Shown here: positions 1 through 11,960 of the stretch, in pieces | How the letters are laid out: the number at the start of each line of letters is the position of its first letter | Position numbering within the stretch: the first letter of the stretch is position 1 | Source of the DNA: Congeria kusceri | Lineage: Eukaryota; Mollusca; Bivalvia; Myida; Dreissenidae | NCBI GenBank assembly: GCA_027627225.1 | Contig: CM051026.1 | Span: 507,501-571,500, forward strand | DNA length: 64,000 nt | Direction of reading: 5' to 3' | Notes under the pieces: generated by a model | Told to the model about the DNA's origin: nothing | Seen by the model: the letters and a program-made list of their open reading frames with translations, nothing else | Databases searched by the model: none | Made by a program: the position numbers and the translations under genes

Positions 1-479
1 TAAAAGCATATCATATCCCTTACGACTGACTTCAAATTGGAATGTGAAAGCAATTGTTAACACACAAAAGCACAATCACAGATCTATTATCGTTTCTCGT
101 TAATATATCTTTGGCACGTAGTTACCAGTGCTACTTTGATAAAAAATGCAGACAAGTTTAGCTGAAATAATATGCGTTACAAATTCTATGGTCCAATTAT
201 GATGTTTGAAAACTAACCAATAGACACTACACAATTTTGAAAAGCTCGATAATGAGATTCCCCTCCCAGTGAATTCCTTTGTGTCACATAGCCCTGATCA
301 AATAACCACAAGCTTTGTTATACAAAATCTTTCACTATGTACTCATTAAGTTAAATTTTCATTGGATATTTAAGAATAATTGAATAGGGTTATTATTCAT
401 CTTCAAAAAAAGCAAACTTTGGTATACAAATTTTCCATTTAGTGCACCTTTAGTTAAAATATTTTCAATAGGATACCAG

Positions 480-830
480 TACACGTTTTCACGAAAATAT
501 ACCAAGGATTATGCCCATGCACAGTGGCATTGTAAACTTCTGATCAACATTATATACCATTTTGAAAAACTTTTGTGTGTGATTCACATTTCAGATATTA
601 AGGATTGTTTAGCAGTAAGCCTTGTTCACGAGCGAATTCGCATGATTCTGCTCTTATAAAATACAACCTATTGAAATGCCTTTAATTAGGTTGTACTTCA
701 CGACCTAAAATATTCATGTCAAAACTGATCATAGCCTTGATTGAAATCGTTGTAATGGTTGTTTTATTAGAACTATTTCAGTAGGCAATTCCAAAATGTC
801 TGGCAATTGAAAGATTTTTGGAGGAATCTT
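480..830. repeat. Local duplication, copy A of segment 1
   Basis: It aligns with 2810-3150: shared blocks include GAAATGCCTTTA, GCCTTGATTGAAAT.GTTGT, and GGCAATTCCAAAATGTCT. No gene is recognised inside. Confidence 0.6.
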
Positions 831-1400
831 AATTTAAAGATCAATCAGAAATGTGGTATTTAAAGTGGCAGTACATATATATGTAGTAAAAATAACGCTT
901 TACAGAAATCATTTCTAATGGACATCTTACCAATCAAAATAAAAATAAACTGCATTGAAATCGGTAAAATAATAATGTTTTTGTAATTTTTTTTCGTTTT
1001 GTTTCTGTATGCGATAGCTGGTGATGCTTCTGGAGTAAATCAGCATGTACATGAGTGTGTATTCCATTCGGACCAAACGTTTTCGAACATAGACATTATA
1101 AATTGCATTTTGTAAATAATAAACAGTTTTCAGTCGAATAAACGGCATTTACGTTCATTAGAGCTAATGCCAATTAAGGACGTATTGAATTGTATTATGA
1201 GGACTGTGGCTTTAATCTTGCAAGAAGAACTTTTTTCCGAACAGTAAGTATAAGCCATCCATTCAGACATTTATAAAACAAAATAATGAACATATAAACA
1301 CGCATCTTAATAATTGTCAGGCCAACCTTAAAAAATTGTTTGTTTGCCATTGCCTACCCAAGGTCGCTGGTAACGGGCTGGTAGGTAGGCAATATATATT

Positions 1401-1668
1401 TATGTGGCATGCCGTGGGAAAACTGGGCTTAATGCATGTGTGTAAAGTGTCGTCCCTGATTAGCCTGTGCAGTCTGCACAGGCTCTACGGGACGACACTT
1501 TCCGCCTGCAGTGGATTTATGTTTAGAAGACACTTCCTTGAAACAGAAAATACCATAAAAGCGGAAAGTGTTGTCCCGGATTAGCGTGTGCAGACTGCAC
1601 AGGCTAATCCTGGAAGACACTTTACGCACATTCATTAAGCCCGGTTTTCCCACGACACGCCTCATATA
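1401..1668. mobile_element. MITE family 1, copy 1
   Basis: Terminal inverted repeats begin at TGTGGCATGCCGTGGG and end CCCACGACACGCCTCA. Inside each arm are GGCTTAATGCATGTG and an AAGTGTCGTCC block, and the core TGTGCAGTCTGCACAGG forms a hairpin. It is about 268 bases long with no coding capacity, and short AT tracts flank it. Three more copies occur in this window. The open frames across it are artefacts of the inverted structure. Confidence 0.85.
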
Positions 1669-2029
1669 TATATTGTTTTTAATTGCAAATTTATGATCCA
1701 TTTAGCGTCAAAGTATGGCATTTAACACAAACTATGCTTTTGATAATATAATCAAGTGTCTGTTGATATGACGATTTTGCTAGCAATCATCTTTAATAAG
1801 ACAATGAATGCCAGCAAACAGTCCATAGTTTTCACAAGTTTGATAAAACGTGATAAGAATTGCATTTTGATATGACCTATTGAAATGCATGGACCAAGCT
1901 GATACAGTTAATTCGTTAACCCAGTAGAAAATGACCAAAATGGAAGTAGAGCGAGCTTTTATTTAACTCAAAGAAAAGATAGAATATTTGGCATATAAAG
2001 AACTGGTTTCATTTAACGAAGGAAAGTCG

Positions 2030-2470
2030 GGTAGGTAGGCAATAGCCATAATTGCATACAACATTGAAAACACCTTGAATGCTGTCATTGTGCTTTAGTG
2101 CCGGGTTATTTGCTTTGATTCTATGATGGTCGCAATCTTCACTGATGAACGTTTCGATACAAAGGCAGATCTATAAAAGTGTTCGCATATTTGTTTGGTA
2201 TTTGCTCCGTTATCATAATTGTTGGAAAATAAGTGAAAAAATGTGTAGATCAGATCTGTTAACATTGGAAATTAAGTAGTTTTCTTGTCAAGTAGCAGTG
2301 TTGTCCTTCACTTGCAGCTGGTTTTCTTTTTTTTTTGATGGATAAACAATTCAGTTATTTAGAGAATGTACTGTCATATCAGGATTTTCTTAACTGCATG
2401 GAGGAACATAAGTCATAGATATGTTTAGGCACATCCTAACACTTGATGGTGTACATAAATAATAATCAAA
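2030..2470. repeat. Local duplication, copy A of segment 2
   Basis: It aligns along most of its length with 6775-7345: shared blocks include CACCTTGAA.GCT, TTGTTGGAAAATAAGTG, TTGTCCTTCACTTG and GATGGTGTACA, in the same order and orientation. Confidence 0.65.
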
Positions 2471-2512
2471 ACATCAAAACAGCGTCAGCGTCTGAATTTG
2501 TTTAAAGTTTTT

Positions 2513-2780
2513 ATTCAAAAGTCTTGTAATTTCAAAACTATACAATTTATTCACTTGAAACTTGGAATATACCTTTGTCATCAACTTCAGTATCAGGGGC
2601 AACATTCCCCATAACTCTGTTTTGGATTATGACAGAGTTTTCCCCATAACTCTGTTTTGGATTACGACAGAGTTATGTCCCTTTTTCATATTTATTTTCT
2701 GGTTAAAGTTTATGATCAAAAGTTTTGTAACTTCAAAACTACAGAAGTTATTCACTTAAACCTTGGAATATACTTTTAAT
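2513..2780 (+). mobile_element. Fragment of tandem-core element, family 'CAGGGGCAACATT'
   Basis: Units with GTAATTTCAAAACTA, TTCACTTGAAACTTGGAATA and CCATAACTCTGTTTTGGATT, as in the fuller copy at 55821-56611. Neither end is intact. Confidence 0.65.
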
Positions 2781-2809
2781 AGGGTATTTAAGAAGATACC
2801 CCAGCAGTT

Positions 2810-3150
2810 AAACCCACTCAGAATGGCAATTTGCACTACTGATCAATATAATGTACCATTCTTATCATTCTGTTCTTTCGTAAATACGACCTGTTGAAAT
2901 GCCTTTATATGTGTTGTTCTTCACCAGACACTCAAGACCTAAACCATTCATGTTGAAATCAATAAAAGCCTTGATTGAAATTGTTGTAATGGATGTTATA
3001 CTAGAACTAATTCAATTCAATGCAGGTACGACATCAAAATCCGTATTGGACATATTGATAAATGGTGCTGGGTTTAAAGCATATTAATAATCTAACTTTT
3101 TAGGCAATTCCAAAATGTCTTGCAATTACAAGATTTTAGGATGAATTTTT
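2810..3150. repeat. Local duplication, copy B of segment 1
   Basis: Diverged copy of 480-830 in the same orientation, with about 60 extra bases in the middle. The open frame at 2899-3087 is not supported as a gene. Confidence 0.6.
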
Positions 3151-3154
3151 AAAG

Positions 3155-3670
3155 GGACTGCACTACAGATGGTCTAATCGTAAAAACTAAAGAAAACTGT
3201 CAAAAATACACAATTTTTCTTATATGATCATATAGAATACATTAAAAAATTAGACACATATGTTTTAATTTACCTGAAACAGAATGGTTTTATATAGTTC
3301 GTCTTTATCGGTCTAACTCACTTAGTGATTTTAAAATAGTGCTGTTTATATTTAGGTTATTACAGTTAAATGTTGTCATGTCGCGCATACGCATATTTTT
3401 ATCAGGTGCTTGTATTGGGAAAAGCCGCAGTATTTATAAATCGGGAATTCCGGGTTCAAGGAAATTTCTTCAATAAATTATACAGTTTATGACAGTATTT
3501 GATCGTGTTCTATACAAAAAATGATGGTTTTACTAATGTTTTTACTGTTTAGACATAACTACAAAAACAGCAAATTTTTATGCCTATCTGGAGTGCGGTA
3601 TCTTTATTTATAAGATCCACTAAAGATAAACAATAATAATAACTTGTAAAACCAATAAGGTGGTATTTTA
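3155..3670. other. AT-rich stretch with no recognised feature
   Basis: Low-complexity AT-rich sequence, with no usable open frame and no repeat shared with the rest of the window that I could see. Confidence 0.5.
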
Positions 3671-3673
3671 TTT

Positions 3674-4070
3674 TATGCCCCAATTTTCAGAGTGGTGGTG
3701 TATAGATTTGCCCTTGTCCGTCTGATTTTTGTGTCGCGCGTAACTCAAAAAGTGTTACTGCTAGAGCAATAAAACTTTATATACTTATTTATCAGCATAT
3801 GAACTTGTGCACCGGAGTATTTTGGTGAATTTTTTCTGACGTCAGTGGAGTTATTGCCCTTTTATAGCAAAAAAAATACATTTATGGACTTTTGTCGCGT
3901 GTTATTTGAAAAGTATAACTGCTAGTGATGAAACTTAATAAACATGTTCATCAGCACGTAAACTTGTACACCTGGGTATTTTGCTGCATTTTTTTTTTTG
4001 ACATTAGTGGAGTTTTGTGACAACCAGCCGAATGTGGGGGGCATCTGTGTCCTACGGTCTACGAGTCTAG
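3674..4070 (+). mobile_element. Tandem-core element with TATGCCCC arms (E1)
   Basis: It starts TTATGCCCCAATTTTC, holds about two units of ~160 bases (each with GTAACTC/GTTATTTGA, TTATCAGCA, GTGGAGTT), then GGGGGGCATCTG pairing with the start. It ends GAGTCTAG|TTT. The CTAG end followed by T matches a Helitron-type CTRR terminus. Confidence 0.65.
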
Positions 4071-4288
4071 TTTATAGTACGTAAGAATCTTTGGAAACTA
4101 TGAACTGTACATGACAGAATCATGGTACCATGGCGTGACCTGAATAATATGTGCTATTTATATGTATCCATAATTTGGTAGTCCTTTAGGGCTATTGAGA
4201 TGGAAAAAATATCATACTGCATTTAAAGCATTTCAGCCATACTGTAGACATTCTATTGAGTATGCAGATATTTTGGTTTAAACCATTA

Positions 4289-5104
4289 TTATACCCTCAC
4301 AAAAGAAGTTTAGGGGGGGTATATAGGAGTGAGCTCGTAAGTCTAATGGTTTTTTGTTTCCGGATGATAACTCAAGAAAGGCTTAACATATTCAAATAAT
4401 TTTAGGTACACATGTGTAACATCATACAATACGGGTCAAGTTCGATGTTGGTTACAAACCACTAAATTTTGACAGAGTTATGGCCCTGTTTCGACTTAAA
4501 ATTCCCTAAAAACATCGTTTCCAGATGATAACTCCAGAAAGGCTTCACATATTGGAATAATTTTTGGTACACAGGTGTGACATCATAGAATACGGGTCAA
4601 GTTCGATTTTGGTTACAAACCACTAAATTTTGACAGATTTATGGCTCTTTATTTGACTTTAATTCCCTAAAAACATAGTTTCCTGACGATAACTCAACAA
4701 TTGCTGACATTTTAAAATAATTATTGGTACACGTGTAGCATCATAAAATACAGGTCAAGTTCGACTTTGGTTACAAACCACTGAATTTTGACACAGTTAA
4801 GGCCCCTTTTGGACTTTAATTCCCCAAAAAACATGGACAATAACACATGAAAGGCTTCACGTATTAAAATTATTTTTGGTACATATGTGTATTATCATAA
4901 AATACAGATCAAGTTCAACTTGGGTTATAAACCACTAAATGTTGACAGATTTATGGCTTGTATTGAAATTAAATTTTTCCAAAATACACTGTTGACCATT
5001 CACAAATATAGCATTCTCTATCTGTCCATTTCTTTCGAATGAATGCCATAGTTTTGTGACAAGGCCAAATTGTGGGGGTATATCCATCACTCGTGACAAT
5101 TCTA
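4289..5104 (+). mobile_element. Tandem-core element with TATACCC arms (E2)
   Basis: Starts ATTATACCCTCAC, ends GGGGGTATATCCATCACTCGTGACAATTCTAG. Four or five units of ~155-158 bases carry GATAACTC, TTGGTACACATGTG, CATAAAATACAGGTCAAG and CACTAAATTTTGACAGAG. TCACTCGTGA is a terminal hairpin followed by CTAG. The open frames at 4935-5138 and 5056-5355 are shadows. Confidence 0.7.
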
Positions 5105-5173
5105 GTGGTATCAGTTGTGGAGGAAAAGCAGTACACAATAAAATTCTCTCTGTGGCACAGGACTGGGGTTTAT

Positions 5174-6453
5174 TATTATGCCCCTCTGCGAAGAAGTGGG
5201 GGTATCTTTCTTTGCACTTGTCCGTCTGTCGGATGGTCGGTCGGTCGGTAGACCATTTTGTTTCCGCACTATATCTAGAGAACGCTCTGACCTACGATCA
5301 TGACATTTTGTATGCTGGTTACTTGGGAGGAAAGGAAGACGCCAATACATGTTGAGGTCAAAGGTCAAGGTCACCGTTGCTAAAAATAGAAAAACGTTTT
5401 TTCCGCTCAATAACTTGAGAACGCATCTAGATATTTTAATGAAACTTTAAACATAGATGCCTTATATCGAGACCTCGCTTAATATGGCATATGGTGTGGG
5501 TGGGGTCATGCTCAAGGTCACCATTACTAAAAATAGAAAAACGGTTTCCGCTCAATAACTTGAGAAAGCATAGAGATATTTTAATGAAACTTCATACAAA
5601 GATACCTTATATTGAGACCTAGCTTGGGATTGCATATGGGGTGGGTTGGGTCAAGGTTACCATAACTAAAAATAAAAGAAAGGTTTCTGCTCCATAACTT
5701 GAGAATGCATCGAGATATTTTAATGAAACTTCATATATATATATATATATATATATACCTTATATCGAAGCCTTGCTTGAGATTGCATATGGGGTGGGTG
5801 CAGTCAAGGTCAATGTGACAGTTACTAAAAATAGAAAATGGTTCTGCTTAATAACTTAAGAACGCATCAAGATATTTTAATGAAAAACTTCATACATTGA
5901 TATCGGTGGGTTGGTTCAAGGTCAAGGTCACCGTTACTAAAAATAGAAAAACGCTTTTCCCGCACTAACTTGACAAGCATTAAGATATTTTAATGCTCAC
6001 CGTTCCTGCTTTTCCCACAATAACTTGACAAGCATTATATTTTAATGCAACTTAATACATAGATACCTTATATCCCTTGCTTGGGATTGCATATGGGTTA
6101 GGTGGGGTCAAGGTCACCATTGCTAAAAATGGAAAAACGGTTTCCGCTCAGTAACTTGAGAACCCATCGAGATATTTTAATGAAACTTGACACATAGATA
6201 CCTTATATGGAGACCTCTCTTGGGATTTCATATGGGGCGGGTGGGGTCAAGGTCACCATTACTGAAAATAGAAAAACAATTTCTGCTCAATAACTTGAGA
6301 ACGCATCGAGATATTTTAATGAAACTCCATACATAGATACCGTATATTGAGACCTCGCTTGGGATTGCATATTGAAAAAAAATCTTAACAATTGCACATA
6401 TTCACAACTTGGCTGCAAGTCAGGGGGCATAGATGTTTTACAAACATCTCTTG
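5174..6453 (+). mobile_element. Tandem-core element with TATGCCCC arms (E3)
   Basis: Starts TTATTATTATGCCCCTC. About seven units of ~145-175 bases carry GGTCAAGGTCACC, AAAAATAGAAAAACGG, CTCAATAACTTGAGAACGC and GATATTTTAATGAAACTT. It ends with GGGGGCATAG, the hairpin AGATGTTTTACAAACATCT and CTTG|TTT. A (TA)11 run at about 5737-5757 interrupts one unit. Confidence 0.72.
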
Positions 6454-6774
6454 TTTAAATAAAAACTGTAAAGTGTAATCATAGTGTAATTATGTGCCAT
6501 TTGTCACTGCAGCATAGTATCGTGTTGCTGACCTGTCAAAAACCTACTTAAAACAAATTAGTAGCAACATATTATTTGGAAATAAGAGCCTTTCAGTGTA
6601 GTCAAAATAGTTGGGTTATTTTGTAATCCTCGTTGGCACTTGAGTGCTTTTAATGCATATATAATGACATGCTATTATACATATATTTTGTGTGTATTCA
6701 GATACCTTTGAATGTCTGAACAGATGATGAATGATTTAAGGTCCAATTATTCTTATTACTGAATGGAAATTTTA

Positions 6775-7345
6775 TCTAAGTGTTATCATAATTACATACA
6801 AAATCGACAACACCTTGAAGGCTACCATTGTGCTTTCATGTCGGTGCTATTAGGTCTATTATGAAGGCCACTAGCTTTACTAATGAAGAGTTCATAACAA
6901 AAGCAGATAATTATAAGTGGTTGCATATTTAATTGGTATTTGCTTTGTAATTATAATTGTTGGAAAATAAGTGGCCAACCAAGATGTATTGTGTGAGCAT
7001 TGGAAATTTCATTGTTTTCATGTCATGTTACAGAATTGTCCTTCACTTGTAGCAAACTGAATATAATTTAGTCGAAGTTTCTTCAATTTGGCTATAAAAA
7101 TTCTTCATATTTTGTGCGTTTATAAAAATATGTTATACATATTATGTTGTGGAAAAATGTAATATGTACCAACTGAAACACTTCAAATAGCCGAGTGCGC
7201 TGTCCTCTGACAGCTCTTGTTTGTGAACAAATTCAGTAATTTATGGAGAGTACTGGTCTTTCTTTATTGCATAGAAGAAGTTGTGTCATAAATATGATTT
7301 AAGCAGACCCTTACACTGTGATGGTGTACAAAGGATTACAAATCA
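6775..7345. repeat. Local duplication, copy B of segment 2
   Basis: Diverged copy of 2030-2470, split at about 7060-7215 by an inserted fragment ending in the hairpin CTGTCCTCTGACAG and CTCTTG. Confidence 0.65.
7130..7218 (+). mobile_element. 3' end fragment of a tandem-core element (E4)
   Basis: ATGTACCAACTGA.ACACTTC and GAGTGCGCTGTCCTCTGACAG, CTCTTG|TTT, matching the 3' end of 55821-56611. The hairpin is CTGTC-CTCT-GACAG. Confidence 0.65.
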
Positions 7346-7639
7346 ATTAAATTCAGTGGTATGGCCCAATAATCCAACTATTTTCATTTTTAAATTGTAA
7401 TAGCTATACTAGGGTATCTGTTCCTATTATTCTAGGATATTTATTTGTTGTTGCAGTTATGATTTGTTACTGTCTGCCGACATGATGTGTGTATTATTAT
7501 TACTCATCAAGAAAGCTTATGCCTTGCTGGAATGGAAGCTTTGATCTAGTCTGATAATACAGACTCTTATAGTACCACAATATATTGTAACCGTATAATG
7601 TATAGTGCCTTTTAGATGGTTAAATGAATATTTATGTAA

Positions 7640-8850
7640 CATAATTATAAATGTTAAGCATAATAAGACGGTGTGTCACTCGCAAAAACCAGGTCCCTAT
7701 GTCCAAGAGCAAGGTCACACATAAAGGTCAATGGTCAAATATGAGAATTATAACCCACAGACCCTGTCCGGAAAATAATTTTGTCCCAAATGGAAGGAAT
7801 TTCAAAGAAGTTAGGCCAAGTGTTAAGCATGGTGCGACGGTGTGTTGTGCATAAGAACCAGTTCCCTAGGACCAAGGTCAATTCTCACTTAAAGGTCAAA
7901 GGTCAAATATAAGAATTTAAGCCATAGATACTGTCCGGAGCATAATTTTGTCCAGCAGAGAAGGGTTTCCTAATAACTTGGCTGAAGTGCTAAGCATCGA
8001 GATGTTTTGTAGCGTGCAAAAACCAGGTCCCTTGGTCCTAAGTCAAGATCAGTCTTAAATGTCAAGTATCAAATACAAGAATTTAAGCCATTGATACTGT
8101 CCGGAGCATAATTTTGTCCAGCAGAGAAGGGTTTTCAAATAACTTGGCTGAAGTGCTAAGCATCGAGATGGTTTGTAGCGTGCAAAAACCAGGTCCCTTG
8201 GTCCTAAGTCAAGATCACTCTTAAAGGTCAAGTATCAAATACAAGAATTTAAGCCATAGATACTGTCCGGAGCATAATTTTGTCCAGCAGAGAAGGGTTT
8301 TCAAATAACTTGGCTGAAGTGCTAAGCATCGAGATGGTTTGTAGCGTGCAAAAAAAAGATTCTTGTCCAGGCAATAACTTTGTCCAGCATTGAAGGATTT
8401 TCAAATAAGTTTGATGACCATTATTAGACGGTGTGTCACGTGCAACAACTAGGCCCGAGGATTTTTTCTAATTACTTGACAGAACTGATAAGCATAGTGA
8501 GACAGCATATGGCGTGCAACAACTAGATCCTTAGGTCCAAAGTTAAGGTTACACTTATACATGTAGGTCAAATATAAGAGTTTAAGCAATTTACTTTGAC
8601 AAAAGTATAATTTTGCCCAGCATGGAAGAATTTTCAAATTACTTGGCAGAAGTGATAATCATTATTAGACAGCATGTGGCGTTAAAGAACCAGGTCTGTA
8701 GCTGAAACTTCAAGGTCACTAATTAAGGTAAAAGGTCAAATAATTGTCTAGAGCATCATATCGTCATGCATGCTGAGATTTTCAGTTATATTGGCAGAAA
8801 TGATCACCATCACCAGATGGTGTGTTGCATGCAAGAACCTGACTTGTAAG
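7640..8850 (+). repeat. Tandem array with a 166-base unit
   Basis: About seven units carrying GCGTGCAAAAACCAGGTCCC, AAAGGTCAA, GAATTTAAGCCATAGATACT, GTCCGGAGCATAATTTTGTC and AACTTGGCTGAAGTGCTAAG. The two units at about 8022-8187 and 8188-8353 differ at only a few sites, and the others are diverged. It has the same scale as the cores of the other elements, but neither end is recognisable. Confidence 0.75.
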
Positions 8851-9229
8851 GTTATTGAATTACTTCCCTTTTGTTTATGAGTGTGTGAAGCATAATTCAA
8901 AAATGATAAAAGGCATTTTGTTTATTCTGCACAGAATGATTACGATAGCAGGTGTAAGTAAAGTTCACAAGAACCATAACTGATAATTGCACAACAATTT
9001 TGAATACTACCCTTTGTTGATTTTTTTGTCAGGACTAAAACTATTTTGTGATACCTCAACTTACTTCACAGAATTATAGAATACATGAGCAGAAAGTACA
9101 GTATAAAAGGACAATTCTCCTTTTGCAAAATGATTTGTATGCATACAGACAAAGCAGAGAACATGTATATTCCAGACATTGCTCCAATCTGTGAATTTTG
9201 TAGACCCTAACAAAGCAGAGCTCATCGCC
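8850..9229. other. Stretch without recognised gene
   Basis: Unremarkable AT-rich sequence between the 166-base array and a palindromic repeat. Confidence 0.45.
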
Positions 9230-9480
9230 AATTAAACCACGAGGTCGTTATCCCGAGTGGATTAATAGCCAAACATTGGAATAACAAAGAATTGTTTATT
9301 GGTCGATAAACAACGAAAACACAAAAATTATTTTGATTTGATTTGATATCAACATGATTTGATACATATTTTTGCAATTGTAATGAGAACTATTTTTTAA
9401 TATGCTCAGCTCAGAATCGAGACTTCTTTTGGCGTTGTTTATTGTGAAGTTAAACCACTATAATTTTTTTCTGTGTCTAC
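9230..9480. repeat. Palindrome-containing dispersed repeat, locus 1
   Basis: Contains ATTAAACCAC, TTGTTTATTGGTCGATAAAC and a later CGTTGTTTATTG block. The core GTTTAT.GGC.AATAAAC is self-complementary. Related loci are at 11695, 31935, 44334 and 58010. Confidence 0.55.
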
Positions 9481-9851
9481 AGGAAAAGTAGTGAGTATCA
9501 TGTTAGAATTGCAACAGTGCTAAATGTGATGGCCTTGTTTCTTCAAATAATTGACAAAACCCAATTGACAAAACTAATTTAATAATATAAACACTGGTCA
9601 TCGATGACACATTTGCAGGCGCAGGAACATTAGTAGTAGACATAAAATAACAAAATTCTAATTGTATTCAGAATTCACGTTAACATATATGTCAATATAC
9701 ATGGGGTGTTTCAAAAGAAAAAAACATACATTAAAGCAAAATCATGCTGCAAAAAAAGATTAACCACCATAGCATAATTAGTAAAATATAGTTTATAAGA
9801 ATTGTATGTTTGTATGTACTCATTGATTTCTATGTTCACCATATCTTCCAG
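9480..9851. other. Stretch without recognised gene
   Basis: AT-rich. It ends in the pyrimidine-rich acceptor-like TATCTTCCAG before the candidate exon at 9852. Confidence 0.4.
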
Positions 9852-9935
9852 TATGTCATTGCGAGGCTGTGGAGATGAAGGAAGAGGCTGTGGACACGAT
9901 CTTCCCAGTAACAGGCCGACTGTTTAACAGGGCTG
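9852..9935 (+). other. Possible exon, 84 bases
   Basis: A GC-richer island bounded by a good acceptor (ATATCTTCCAG) and a donor (GCTG|GTAACT). One frame is open throughout and reads like protein (EAVEMKEEAVDTIFPVTGRL), with split codons at both ends. No family is recognised. Splicing to 11367 would give a short tail and a stop at 11399. It may instead be a non-coding exon or a relic. Confidence 0.25.
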
Positions 9936-10609
9936 GTAACTTAGTTTAGTGTTATAGAACTCAATGTTTAACGGCATTTACTGTCAGCATATGAACTCAT
10001 TAGGGTCTTGACATACATGCAGAGTAACATCAAATGTAGACTATTATGGGTAATAAATATGTGAGCAATAGAAACCTTTTGAATGTTTATGCAAACAGTA
10101 TTTATCTCTGTTTAAAAATCTATGCCGACATATTTTATAATGTTTGATTATCTACCTGCCAAAATCAACCTTCTGTTGCTTTACAAGTACAGGTGACCTG
10201 TTGAGTACTTACATTTTAAGCTCAACTATTCACCAAATACTTCGAGCTACACTACTCACCTGTTCGTCCGCATCGCCATAATGCTCTGGTTAAGGTTTCT
10301 GTAACTGTAACTACTACAGATATAACATAGAAAAGTCAGGTGAAGTTTTGCGTGCAAGAGAAAATTCAGGTTAAGGATTGCGTGTAACAAGTACATATCT
10401 CTGTAACTACTTCAGATATTAAAAAGAAACTTCACACATGTCTTTGAGGTCATTGCGTAAGGTCACTGACCAAGGCCCATAAGTCTGACCTGCAATTTAG
10501 CGGAATTATGTCCCTTTTTGTACTTAAATATTCAGGTTGAAGTTTGCGTGGCAACAACTCCATATCTCTATAACTACTACAGATATAATTGAAACTTCAC
10601 ACATGTCTT

Positions 10610-10803
10610 TAGTTTAGTTTAAACCTATTTATTGTAGCTTGATTGCATCGAAAGCCTTGGCTTATAAAGACACTCTTGAGTGGGTTTCCTGGGCAAACCA
10701 GTACTTGGTGTCTTTGGAAAGAACCTGAGAACCCTCCCTCGGTGGGGATCGATCCCGGGACCTCCGGTCACACGGCGGACACCATATCCACTATACCATT
10801 GAG
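10610..10803 (-). mobile_element. tRNA-derived SINE inserted in E7
   Basis: On the minus strand a tRNA-like head runs from about 10803 to 10738, with an A-box-like TATAGTGGATATG and a B-box-like GGATCGATCCC. The body holds CCAAGTACTGG and CCCAGGAAACCC, and the end is ACAATAAATAGG. ACTTCACACATGTCTT (10594-10609) and ACTTCATATGTCTT (10804-10817) look like target-site duplications, as made by LINE-driven retroposition. Confidence 0.75.
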
Positions 10804-11124
10804 ACTTCATATGTCTTCGGGGTCATTATGTAAGGTCACGGACCAAGGCCCATAACTCTGACCAGTAATTTAGCAGAAATATGCCCTTTTTGTACTTATG
10901 AATTGAGGTTAAAGTTGGCGTGCAACAACTCTATATCTGTATAACTACTACAGATATTCAATTGAAGCTTTACATGTGTCTTCAGGGTCATTGTATAAGA
11001 TCACTGACCAAGGCCCATAGCTCTGACCTACAATTTCGTAGGATTATCTCTATATCTGCTACAGATGTTCAACTAAAGATCACACGTCTTCAAGGTCATT
11101 ATATAAGGTCACTGACCAAGACTT

Positions 11125-11207
11125 ATATCGAGGGTTGAGCGTGAAACTATTGTATCTGCTTAACATTTCTATATCAGATACCATAGTTTCACGCACAACC
11201 TCGATAT
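11125..11207. repeat. Foldback hairpin
   Basis: Arms 11125-11158 and 11175-11207 pair over about 33 bases (ATATCGAGGGTTGAGCGTG against its complement) around a 16-base loop. It sits inside a unit of E7, replacing part of the usual GACCAAGGCCCATAACTC. Confidence 0.75.
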
Positions 11208-11366
11208 GTGTGACCAGCATTTTAGGAGAAATATGCCTCTTTTTTTGTAGTGATAAAGGCTGATAACTCTCGTTAATATAAAGCTTGATTAGGTCTTCAC
11301 TTATAATTATTAACACAACATGCACATGAGTGCCAATATTATTTAGTAGTATTTACACACATACAG

Positions 11367-11526
11367 GAACAGATGGGACTGGCAGTGATGTACAGAAATA
11401 GATTGGTCAGCCAGGGAGTAAACGGCTGGAATGGAACTTGAGCCAGACACAGGACCTGTACCGACAGAAGTGACCATGGTTGCGATAGTTATCAAGTTGA
11501 GGATTGCAACCTGAGGTCTTGCCGAG
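11367..11526 (+). other. Possible exon, 160 bases
   Basis: It lies between an acceptor (ACACACATACAG) and a strong donor (GCCGAG|GTAAGA), is unlike the surrounding repeats and is GC-richer. All frames are interrupted, so if real it is untranslated or terminal. It could be a 5' UTR exon of the gene at 12812 or belong to a separate transcript with 9852-9935. Confidence 0.25.
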
Positions 11527-11694
11527 GTAAGATGACATCGAGATCAACAACAACAGTCGCTAAAGCAGTGACACGCTGCCTAAATGTAGTGTGGTTGCAC
11601 CCAACAGATTTTTAGCTCACCTGATCTCGAACTGAGAGATATTGTGGTCAGTCATCCTCCGGCGTCTGTCGTTAATTAAGAAATAATTTTGCAT

Positions 11695-11960
11695 TTAGAG
11701 TCGTTTATCGGCTAATAAACAGCGATTTTGTGTTCTGATGCGTATGAATTAAACCACAAGGCTGTTAGTGTTTATTAGCCGATTAACAACGATAATGCAA
11801 AAATTATTTCAATTGTAACATGACCTAGCACAATTTTTTTTCAGTTACAATACATTCTATATTTTACAGTTTCTAAACTAATTTTGGGTCGTTTATTGGT
11901 AGTTTAACAACGGTGAATTTTTTTATTTGTCTATAGACAAATTCTGCATGTTACATGTTA
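11695..11960. repeat. Palindrome-containing dispersed repeat, locus 2
   Basis: Contains CGTTTATCGGCTAATAAACA, TTCTGATGCGTATGAATTAA and TTTATTAGCCGATTAACAAC, partly self-complementary. Same family as 9230-9480. Confidence 0.6.

Larger units (their letters stand above)
10215..11265 (+). mobile_element. Tandem-core element with AGCTC.ACTATTCA arm (E7), 3' end lost
   Basis: Starts TTTTAAGCTCAACTATTCAC. Units of ~170 bases carry CTCTGTAACTACTACAGATA, GAAACTTCACACATGTCTT, GGTCACTGACCAAGGCCCAT and TTAGCAGAATTATGCCC. A SINE (10610-10803) and a foldback hairpin (11125-11207) are inserted. A fuller copy is at 60347-61154. Open frames across it are repeats, not genes. Confidence 0.72.

Noticed and set aside
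5056..5410. Opposed 99-codon open frames
   Set aside because: They span the junction of two tandem-core repeats (E2 and E3) and match repeat units.
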